NCBI GenBank assembly: GCA_013214425.1
Contig: JABSPN010000030.1
Location: forward strand, 1 to 14,021
DNA: 14,021 nucleotides
Direction of reading: 5' to 3'
From: Flavobacteriaceae bacterium
Lineage (GTDB): Bacteria > Bacteroidota > Bacteroidia > Flavobacteriales > Flavobacteriaceae
Part shown: in pieces, positions 7,026 through 13,166 of the stretch
Numbering within the stretch: position 1 is the first letter of the stretch
Layout of the letters: every line of letters starts with the position of its first letter
Notes under the pieces: model-generated
The model's database searches: none
Seen by the model: only the letters and a program-made list of their open reading frames with translations
Told to the model about the DNA's origin: nothing
Program-made: the position numbers and the translations under genes

Positions 7026-7346
7026 CTATACGTCTCGTGTGCTCAAAGAACCAAAAAACATAGTAAGAATAAGAGCGCCTCCTATAACGCAATAAACGAT
7101 GTTCGCTTTTTTGTTATGAGATTTGATGAGTTTCTGAACTTTTTCATTGTCGGAATCATCTAAAAACAAGTTTGGGTTTCCGTAGAATTTACCACCATAA
7201 AATGAACCAAATGATTTGACCTGTCCGCGCGTTATTTTTCTTATGGCATCTCTGTCTTGTGACATACGCATTAGTAAAACGCAAACAGTTAAAAACAGCA
7301 TGATATAGATGGCGACAAGTAGTTGTGTTTTGGTTATTTCAATCAT
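7026..7346 (-). CDS. Small membrane protein of unknown function, two predicted TM segments
   Basis: I do not recognise a named family. From the ATG at 7346 the product is 106 residues, starting MIEITKTQLLVAIYIMLFLT. A first hydrophobic segment lies at about residues 8-27 (LLVAIYIMLFLTVCVLL) and a second near 84-98 (VYCVIGGALILTMFF). Between them is a polar loop of about 55 residues, rich in basic residues near the first helix (RMSQDRDAIRKITRGQVKSF) and including GGKFYGNPNLFLDDSD. A longer frame reaches back to 7406 and would overlap the preceding gene by 22 bases. I prefer 7346, which starts directly with the polar-TM arrangement. It follows the phosphodiesterase-like gene by 38 bases on the same strand and is probably co-transcribed. 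The function is unknown. Confidence 0.7.
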   Translation of the reverse strand: MIEITKTQLLVAIYIMLFLTVCVLLMRMSQDRDAIRKITRGQVKSFGSFYGGKFYGNPNLFLDDSDNEKVQKLIKSHNKKANIVYCVIGGALILTMFFGSLSTRDV

Positions 7347-7384
7347 ATAACAAATAGGGATTTGAATCTTTTGTAAGAGATGAA

Positions 7385-8326
7385 TTAAAACTTTAATTGC
7401 ATCCAAAGTAAGCGATGATCTGAGATATAATATCTCAAATAGGCTTTGAAGTTTGCTTTAGATTCATTCTCATAAAGTTCAGGAAAAATAGCATTGTCAA
7501 AATCAAAAATACCTTGTGCTTTTATCTTAGATTTAATAGAGGGTAAAAAGGTGATTTGATCATACATTTTATCATTAGAAATATTTGAGTAAACTTTAGC
7601 AGAATGCTCTGGAAGTTTCAACCCTCTCTTTTTTAATGCTTCGTAAACAATATCCCCTTTTTCAACTTTCGGAATATTAAAATCGCCAAGGGCAATAATA
7701 TTTTTAGAGAAGGCATGTTTTGATTTGTTTCTCAAATCAGCATAACGCCCAATTGCGTAGGCTTCCAAAGCTCTGCGCTCCAAATTTTTTTTTGTTTTTC
7801 CTCCTGAAAAAGAATGCACAGTAATGAGCATTAAGATGGTGTTTTGCCATTGAAATGAACAGAGAAACGGATTTCTGTCAAATCCAGTAAACTTGCTCTT
7901 AAATCCTTTTATTTTAATGTATTTGTGTTCTTTTGGAGGAATGCCTAATTCACCTACTAATTCCAGTTGTTTAATGGCTCTACTATTGTAAATAAAAACA
8001 GAGCGTTCATTATTTCCTCCTGTATCAGAAAAGATCAAATCGTAATGAGAAGGTAGTTCAGATTCCAGGGCTCTTAATCCCGATAAGTTGTTGTTTACCT
8101 CCTGAATGGCTATAATGTCAAACCAGCTCACAATTTCTGCTAATAGGGTGTAGTGTTCCCGCCATCTAATTTGCAGCCCTAGATTGGCGATATTCCATGA
8201 AGCAATTAAGAGTTGATCTTCTGATTTTTCAGGAATTTCCCTTTTGGACTTATGTTGTTGTAAAAAGTCGATTTCTTTAGCAACATCAAAGCTGAAGCTA
8301 AATTTTGGTTTTCTAAAGGTTGGCAT
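7385..8326 (-). CDS. Endonuclease/exonuclease/phosphatase (EEP) family protein
   Basis: A metal-dependent phosphodiesterase fold, as in DNase I, AP endonucleases and sphingomyelinases. The 313 residues carry the family signatures in order: ASWNIANLG (Asn46), AIQEVNNN (metal-binding Glu76), ITVHSF (His171, the usual position of THL), ALGDFNIP (Asp215, Asn217), MYDQITF (Asp255) and ISDHRLLWMQL (Asp303, His304). All core catalytic positions are therefore present. No signal peptide is visible; the start MPTFRKPKFSFSFD is polar, suggesting a cytoplasmic enzyme. The substrate (nucleic acid, phospholipid or other) cannot be inferred. It precedes a small membrane-protein gene on the same strand, possibly as a two-gene unit. 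Confidence 0.88.
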   Translation of the reverse strand: MPTFRKPKFSFSFDVAKEIDFLQQHKSKREIPEKSEDQLLIASWNIANLGLQIRWREHYTLLAEIVSWFDIIAIQEVNNNLSGLRALESELPSHYDLIFSDTGGNNERSVFIYNSRAIKQLELVGELGIPPKEHKYIKIKGFKSKFTGFDRNPFLCSFQWQNTILMLITVHSFSGGKTKKNLERRALEAYAIGRYADLRNKSKHAFSKNIIALGDFNIPKVEKGDIVYEALKKRGLKLPEHSAKVYSNISNDKMYDQITFLPSIKSKIKAQGIFDFDNAIFPELYENESKANFKAYLRYYISDHRLLWMQLKF

Positions 8327-8581
8327 TAAAATGTTGGTTAATGATTTAAAATTATGGATTTAAATAGGATATTCAAAAGTCAACAAAGAAAAAGGGTGAA
8401 AATCCTGTTTGGAATTTCGAAAAAAGAATTTTGAATTATGAAGTTAAGGTGGTTAAGCTAATTGTTGTTTTTCTAAAAAAATGAAGAGAAAGAGGAGGCC
8501 TAACCGAAACAGGTATTGATAAGGTATCATGATTCATCTGAGTTTTTTAGCTTTGGCAACTCAGTTAACCAACTATACATT
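8327..8581. other. Gene-free spacer with one extra hairpin
   Basis: There is no credible coding sequence between the EEP gene start and the SulP terminator. A 7-bp stem CTGAGTT / AACTCAG with a 13-base loop lies at 8538-8564, just upstream of the terminator hairpin in the plus orientation. A very short basic frame (MKRKRRPNRNRY) at about 8481 is too small to support. A plus-strand small RNA ending at the terminator is possible but unproven. Confidence 0.25.
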
Positions 8582-8614
8582 AAAGCCGTAAATGATTCAA
8601 TCATTTACGGCTTT
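8582..8614. terminator. Strong intrinsic terminator, probably bidirectional, after sulP
   Basis: A 14-bp perfect stem AAAGCCGTAAATGA / TCATTTACGGCTTT with a 5-base loop. It begins 24 bases beyond the SulP stop on the minus strand. The T-run is better on the plus strand (CTTTTTATAT) than on the minus strand (CTTTAATG), so a plus-strand transcript could also end here. Confidence 0.8.
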
Positions 8615-8637
8615 TTATATGGTATGAAAAAGTTTTG

Positions 8638-10215
8638 TTAAGCAGATTTGCCGTTCGAGTTAAGTTTAAAGAACTTAATATAACTTTCCGGGTTTTCTAC
8701 TGTCCCTCTTTCTGAAACAAGTTTAATAGTAATATTTCTTTCTTTAGCTTTTAAGGAAAAGTCTTCAAGAATTTCAATAACGTCATTGTCTAAGTAACGT
8801 GTTTTTCTTACATCTAATTCTAAGAAAGAATCTTGTGGTAAGCTATCTAATTCTTTTAAGATGGCTCCTTTATTAAAGAAAGTTACTTCTTCGGCTAAAG
8901 TCATTTTTAATTTTCCTTCAGCTAGGTTATCAGTTTCTTTGTTTAAGAAGTGAGAGTTTTGGTAACTCTTAATTAAGATAATTACAATCCCAACTGCAAG
9001 TCCAAGACCAATTCCAACTAATAAGTTAGTAAAGACGATTCCTGTTACAGTCACCATAAATGGAACAAATTGTTTCCATCCTAACTGATACATTTGCTTA
9101 AAGTTAGCAGGCTTAGCTAATTTATAACCTACTATTAATAATATTGCCGCTAATACTGCTAAAGGAATATTGTTTAATAATGAAGGAATCAACATTACCG
9201 AGATTAATAATAAGAATCCGTGAACGATAGCCGATAATTTTGATCTACCACCAGAGTTGATATTTGCAGAACTTCTTACGATTACCTGAGTAATTGGTAA
9301 ACCTCCGATTAAACCAGATACAATGTTTCCTGCTCCTTGAGCAAAAAGCTCTCTGTTTGTTGGTGTTACATTTTTATGCGGATCTAATTTATCTGTTGCC
9401 TCTACACAAAGTAAGGTTTCTAAACTAGCAACTAAACCAATAGTAAAAGCTGTTACTAACACTTTAGTATTTAGTATTTCTGCAAAGTGAGGGAAAGGGA
9501 ATTGTTTTAAGAATTCGTCTGTATTACTCGGCACAGGAACATTTACTAGGTTTTGAGTTGCAATCCCTAAATCACCACCTTTGGTAAAGAAATAGTATCC
9601 AATACCAACAGCTACAGCTACGATAGGTCCCTGAATAATTTGGAAAAATCTTCCTTTTTTAGATAATATCGCAGACCATAGTAATAAAATGGCTAAACCT
9701 ACAACACCAATAATGGTTGATGAGGTTTCTACTTTACCTAAACTTCCGAAGAAATCGACTAACCCAAATCCTTTCACTTTAGCATCTGCGTGTCCGAAGA
9801 AAACAGGAATTTGTTTTATAAAGATAATAATTCCAATACCAGTAAGCATTCCTTTAATTACTGATGAAGGGAAATAATAACCAATAACTCCAGCTTTTAA
9901 TACGCCCAATAATACCTGGAATACACCAGCCAACACTACGGTTACTAAAAATACTTGAAATCCAACTTCAGGTCCGAAATCGGCAGTAAAATCTTGAATC
10001 GCTACTAATACGATAGCCGCTAATCCAGCAGCTGGACCACTAACACCGATTTTAGAACCACTAATGGCTCCAACAATGATACCTCCAACAATTCCGGCGA
10101 TTAGTCCACTAAATAGTGGTGCGCCACTGGCTAATGCAATTCCTAAACATAAAGGAAGTGCGACGAAAAATACAACGATACTTGCAGGTAAATCGTTTTT
10201 AATGTGTGAAAACAT
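8638..10215 (-). CDS. SulP-family inorganic anion transporter with C-terminal STAS domain
   Basis: An inner-membrane anion permease of the SulP/SLC26 family, which moves sulfate, bicarbonate or related anions with protons or sodium. The 525 residues contain many hydrophobic segments from about 12 to 420. The family landmarks are VFFVALPLCLGIALASGAP (15-33), IGVSGPAAGLAAIVL (56-70), SLETLLCVEATDKLDPHK, GLPITQVIVRSSANINSGGR and LIVGYKLAKP. A cytoplasmic STAS domain follows at about 430-515 (VTFFNKGAILKELDSLPQDS, LELDVRKTRYLDNDVIEIL). The length is typical. Flavobacterial members are often found next to carbonic anhydrase and are then proposed to carry bicarbonate. No such neighbour is seen here, so substrate is open. 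It follows a small exported acidic protein by 78 bases, probably in the same transcript, and ends at the hairpin at 8582. Confidence 0.93.
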   Translation of the reverse strand: MFSHIKNDLPASIVVFFVALPLCLGIALASGAPLFSGLIAGIVGGIIVGAISGSKIGVSGPAAGLAAIVLVAIQDFTADFGPEVGFQVFLVTVVLAGVFQVLLGVLKAGVIGYYFPSSVIKGMLTGIGIIIFIKQIPVFFGHADAKVKGFGLVDFFGSLGKVETSSTIIGVVGLAILLLWSAILSKKGRFFQIIQGPIVAVAVGIGYYFFTKGGDLGIATQNLVNVPVPSNTDEFLKQFPFPHFAEILNTKVLVTAFTIGLVASLETLLCVEATDKLDPHKNVTPTNRELFAQGAGNIVSGLIGGLPITQVIVRSSANINSGGRSKLSAIVHGFLLLISVMLIPSLLNNIPLAVLAAILLIVGYKLAKPANFKQMYQLGWKQFVPFMVTVTGIVFTNLLVGIGLGLAVGIVIILIKSYQNSHFLNKETDNLAEGKLKMTLAEEVTFFNKGAILKELDSLPQDSFLELDVRKTRYLDNDVIEILEDFSLKAKERNITIKLVSERGTVENPESYIKFFKLNSNGKSA

Positions 10216-10293
10216 AAGTTTTTGTAATAAAATTTTAATAATAATTAAGTGTAAACACCTGAGCGCCTACTTAAAATAAAAATGGAAAGTGAA

Positions 10294-10578
10294 CTATGAT
10301 AATTCGGGAGGTGGGGTAATTACTTCTCTAATTTGAGAAGCTTTTTTATCCTTACTTTCTGATGATCTAGTAGCTTCTACGAGAAGTTTGTAGTTCGGAG
10401 TGTCCACAGTATTATTGAATAGCACTTTGAAGTCTAGCTCTAACATTTCTTCATTGTCTGTCTCGCTTTCTAAATCGATATGCTCAACTACTTCGTCAGT
10501 ACCTAATAATTGACTACTAACAATCAAGGTGTTGGAGAACAATGCAAAAATTAATAAAAGGGGTATGATTAACCTCAC
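10294..10578 (-). CDS. Small exported acidic protein of unknown function, GTG start
   Basis: A 94-residue protein from a GTG at 10578. An in-frame stop 6 bases upstream excludes any earlier start. Residues 1-22 (MRLIIPLLLIFALFSNTLIV) look like a signal peptide or N-terminal anchor, with likely cleavage near SSQ. The mature part is acidic at first (TDEVVEHIDLESETDNEEML), then carries a short folded-looking stretch (LDFKVLFNNTVDTPNYKLLV) and ends in a polar tail REVITPPPELS. I do not recognise a family. A TATTTTTG element lies just upstream, and the SulP gene follows after 78 bases. Together these suggest a two-gene unit in which this protein may be a periplasmic or membrane accessory, which is inference only. 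Confidence 0.65.
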   Translation of the reverse strand: MRLIIPLLLIFALFSNTLIVSSQLLGTDEVVEHIDLESETDNEEMLELDFKVLFNNTVDTPNYKLLVEATRSSESKDKKASQIREVITPPPELS

Positions 10579-10934
10579 GTTTAACTACTCTACTAAAAAA
10601 CTAAACAACAAAAATATAAAAAACTGGACAATAGCCTTGTTTTTAACGAATATTTATGACTCGCAAGCCGCTGAACATTAATAATAATGGGCGATAGCGC
10701 TTATTTTTCATTCCCTTTTTATGGTATAATAATCTTGTCTGCTTTTTCTTTTGCTGCTGTTAATGTTGAGTATATAAATATGTAAAGCAAGAAATAGTAA
10801 AATGATAACAAGTAAGAGCATGTACTTAGTTTTTACTGTTGTTAAGTTAGGTTTTTTTGTTTTGATTTTTTATAAAGAAAAAGATAAGGTTTATCCATTT
10901 AAATTGCTGAATTTTGTTGTTCGTAAAATCAAGT
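10579..10934. other. Divergent intergenic region between the SulP unit and the EamA gene
   Basis: Only one feature reads clearly: on the minus strand TATTTTTG (10616-10609) matches the -7 consensus and would start the SulP unit about 25 bases before its GTG. No well-spaced -33 TTG accompanies it. No TAnnTTTG match was found for the plus-strand EamA gene. A 37-codon minus-strand frame lies inside at 10708-10821 and is listed separately. Confidence 0.4.
10708..10821 (-). CDS. Possible 37-residue single-TM membrane peptide
   Basis: An ATG at 10821 opens a frame reading MLLLVIILLFLALHIYILNI then a basic tail NSSKRKSRQDYYTIKRE and a stop. One hydrophobic helix followed by a cluster of Lys/Arg matches the topology of small inner-membrane peptides. 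There is no homologue I recognise and no good promoter. AT-rich spacers often produce Leu/Ile-rich frames by chance, so it is offered as a candidate only. Confidence 0.25.
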   Translation of the reverse strand: MLLLVIILLFLALHIYILNINSSKRKSRQDYYTIKRE

Positions 10935-11813
10935 ATGCAAAACGATAGATTAAAGTGGATCTACCTGGCGATTCTCTCCATTATCTGGGGGAGTTCTTTT
11001 ATCCTGATTAAGAAAGGGTTATTAGGGTTAACTGCTATGCAATTAGGTGCAGTTCGCATTATTTTTGCCGGATTTTTTTTATTCCTGATAGGTTTTCCGA
11101 GTATTAAGAAAATTCCGAAGAAGACATGGAAATGGGTGGCTATTTCAGGATTTTTAGGTACTTTTTTTCCAGCGTTTTTCTTTTCTTATGCTGAAACAGA
11201 GATAGACAGTTCTATTGCTTCCATACTCAATTCCTTCACTCCATTAAATACCTTAGTTTTTGGCTATTTAGTTTTCCAACTGAATTTTTCCAGACAACAA
11301 GTATTAGGTGTTGTTGTAGGTTTAGCGGGGACCTTATTACTCATTTTTGCTGGAGCTCAGGTAAATCCAGATCAAAATTACTATTATGCTTTATTTGTTT
11401 TAGCGGCTTCAATATGTTATGCATTTAATGTAAACATCATTAAGCGTTATCTTCAGGATTTAAGTGCGATGAGTATAGCTGTTGGGAACTTTTTAGTGAT
11501 CATGATTCCTGCAATTTTCACGTTAATTTTTTCTGGCTTTTTTGATCAAGATGTTACTGAAAATGAAGTAATCATGGAGTCCCTTGGTTATTTGGTTTTA
11601 TTAGCGGTGTTCGGAACCGGATTTGCCAAAATTATGTTTAACAAACTTGTTCAAATGGCGACTCCTGTATTTGCTACTTCAGTAACCTATACCATCCCGA
11701 TTGTAGCTTTACTTTGGGGAATATTAGACGGAGAACGTTTAAATGTTTTACAAATCATTGCTGCCGGTATTATCTTATTAGGAGTCTATCTAGCTAATAA
11801 GAAGAAAAAGTAA
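10935..11813 (+). CDS. EamA-family (drug/metabolite transporter superfamily) permease
   Basis: A 292-residue inner-membrane transporter, probably an exporter of an amino acid or small metabolite. Two tandem EamA repeats give about ten hydrophobic helices. The first begins WIYLAILSIIWGSSFILIKK with the family WGSSF motif, followed by GAVRIIFAGFFLF and SSIASILNSFTPLNTLVFGY. The second repeat begins near residue 145 (YYALFVLAASICYAFNVNII) and ends TPVFATSVTYTIPIVALLWG and IIAAGIILLGVYLANKKKK. The length is typical. I place the start at the ATG at 10935; a TTG at 10914 in frame would add seven residues of no apparent value. The substrate cannot be inferred. It is transcribed alone and converges with a decayed secreted-protein gene. 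Confidence 0.92.
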   Translation: MQNDRLKWIYLAILSIIWGSSFILIKKGLLGLTAMQLGAVRIIFAGFFLFLIGFPSIKKIPKKTWKWVAISGFLGTFFPAFFFSYAETEIDSSIASILNSFTPLNTLVFGYLVFQLNFSRQQVLGVVVGLAGTLLLIFAGAQVNPDQNYYYALFVLAASICYAFNVNIIKRYLQDLSAMSIAVGNFLVIMIPAIFTLIFSGFFDQDVTENEVIMESLGYLVLLAVFGTGFAKIMFNKLVQMATPVFATSVTYTIPIVALLWGILDGERLNVLQIIAAGIILLGVYLANKKKK

Positions 11814-11833
11814 AAGCGAAGTTAACTAAACTG

Positions 11834-12319
11834 TTAATGTTTTATTAGTTTGACGATTTGATTTATATCTCCACCAATTAATTTGATAATATAGATGCCT
11901 TGTGGGAGTAATCCAATGTCTAAGTTAATTTGATCTAGAAATTCATAATTATGTTGTGAAACTAATTGCCCGTTCAAATTAAGTATGTTAACGTGTAGCG
12001 CAGTAATTGTTTGACCAAGATTTATTGTGGTCTCTTTAGTTGCAGGATTTGGCAATAAAATAAATTCATTTGATACGTTATTAGGTGTACTCAAGACCAT
12101 ATTGTTTTCATATACCCTTGATGAACCCTCCCAAAGATGCAGATGGGGTAGTATAAAAGGGTATGCCAAAGTAACTCAGTTTACTAAAGCATTTAATTCA
12201 ACATCAATGCCCTAACTGTCATTTGTTACGCCGCCTTCAATATTATCATCTATTAACGCCCATTGACTGTAGGATTGGAAAGACTTTAAACACACAATTA
12301 TTAAATATACATGCTTCAT
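11834..12319 (-). pseudogene. Decayed type IX-secreted surface protein: signal peptide, one repeat, sorting domain, two in-frame stops
   Basis: One reading frame runs from an ATG at 12319 to a TAA at 11834, interrupted by TAG at codon 36 (12214-12212) and TGA at codon 48 (12178-12176). The start MKHVYLIIVCLKSFQSYSQW is a signal peptide. The next stretch, ALIDDNIEGGVTNDS, stop, GIDVELNALVN, stop, then AYPFILP and RVYENN, resembles one unit of the long flavobacterial repeats of the type IGDDIxGExxND..G.SVSLN..G.IVAIGAP...RVYEN. It then joins LSTPNNVSNEFILLPNPATK and a type A C-terminal sorting domain (INLGQTITALHVNILNLNG, LPQGIYIIKLIGGD, IVKLIKH). The intact ancestor would have carried many repeats, so most of the middle is missing. 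Without the repeats and with two stops it should be non-functional. Confidence 0.8.
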
Positions 12320-12619
12320 TACTTGTATTTTTTCATCGAAAATATTTTTTTAAATAAAAAGGTAAGTCAAGATGACAATTTGGTATTAAAATGCTTAATA
12401 AAGGTACTAATAGCGTATTGGTAAATTAAGCTCACTAGGCTTGTATAAAATCAAAAAAGAAACACTTATGATTGGTTTTAAACGCTGTTAAATAAAGGGT
12501 TTAGATGCCAAAACATATCAAAAAGGCACTAATGTATATTGAGCGTTAATGCTATTATTCTCAAATATACTTAATTTTGATGTTGTAAAACTAACTACAT
12601 CTATATACATTATCGCTAA
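12320..12619. other. Gene-free AT-rich spacer between two fossils
   Basis: No coding sequence is supported in any frame. Two imperfect copies of AAAGGyACTAAT occur at about 12400-12411 and 12522-12533. A stretch at 12481-12495 containing CGCTGTTAAATAA is a weak candidate for the left end of the IS6-like element that follows. Confidence 0.3.
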
Positions 12620-13061
12620 CTAGCTATTGTTATAAAACAAGCTGTCTATCTTAAACTAAAATTTACTTTAAGCTCTAGGGATACAGAAAAGATATTCCAT
12701 ATTGGAGGGGTTAAAGTATCTGGTAATGATAGATGCTTACGTAAAGCTATGCCTAACAATGAAAACCTTGACTTCTTAATATTGATAAAAGTGACGCTCA
12801 TCTTGAGGAATATGAACTTGGAATAGAAGGAGCTTTACAAGAGAGAATATAAAGATACAGCGAGTCAAGTACCTCAATAACATTGTAGAACAAGACCATC
12901 GCAAGATCAAAAGAAGGATGGCAATTACAACAGGGTTTAAAGAATTCGAATCAGCACAAAGAACATTAGCAGGAATAGCAATAGTCCATATGATTAGAAA
13001 GGTTCAAATTAATGACACTAAATCTACTGTGTTTAAAATCTTCTGCTCTTTAGCAAGTTAA
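12620..13061 (+). pseudogene. IS6-family transposase remnant: internal deletion plus two frameshifts
   Basis: Three segments in three different frames make up one transposase. Segment one (12620 to about 12780) reads VYLKLKFTLSSRDTEKIFHI and GGVKVS, the N-terminal HTH region. It jumps directly to CLRKAMPNNENLDF, which normally lies just before the second catalytic Asp. Segment two (12778 to about 12846) reads NIDKSDAHLEEYELGIEGAL, including that Asp in NIDKS. Segment three (12846-13061) reads NIKIQRVKYLNNIVEQDHRK with IKRRMAITTGFKEFESAQRT and LAGIAIVHMIRK. This is the characteristic IS6/IS26-type C-terminus with the catalytic Glu in VEQDHR. About 100 residues, including the first Asp (the WRMDETYIKVKG region), are deleted. 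Possible eroded ends are CGCTGTTAAATAA at 12483 and TGTGACAGAAACG at 13101-13113. Confidence 0.85.
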
Positions 13062-13113
13062 AACTTGACTTCTTGGTATTTTAGATTTTGATTATATTAA
13101 TGTGACAGAAACG

Positions 13114-13147
13114 AAAAGCCTGAAGTAGTCTATTACTTCAGGCTTTT
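13114..13147. terminator. Intrinsic terminator downstream of the M16 peptidase gene
   Basis: A 14-bp perfect stem AAAAGCCTGAAGTA / TACTTCAGGCTTTT with a 6-base loop. It begins 20 bases beyond the stop of the minus-strand peptidase gene. T-runs flank both sides (TTTTTTT on plus, TTTTC on minus), so it can act in both directions. It marks the boundary between the fossil region and the peptidase gene. Confidence 0.85.
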
Positions 13148-13166
13148 TTTAATATATGCGATTTTT

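Noticed and set aside
7347..7406. Longer start for the two-TM protein
   Set aside because: It overlaps the preceding gene by 22 bases and adds no recognisable feature; the ATG at 7346 is the simpler choice.
9689..10279. Plus-strand open frames opposite the SulP gene
   Set aside because: They are complements of transmembrane codons of the transporter.
12176..12214. Recoding of TAG and TGA (pyrrolysine or selenocysteine) in the type IX-secreted protein frame
   Set aside because: Both stops fall in a shrunken repeat with no selenocysteine-type stem-loop seen, and other genes here use TAG as a normal stop. Decay explains them better.
12400..12545. Two imperfect AAAGGyACTAAT repeats as a possible array
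   Set aside because: Only two copies with poor flanking similarity and no regular spacing, so there is no basis for a CRISPR or iteron call.
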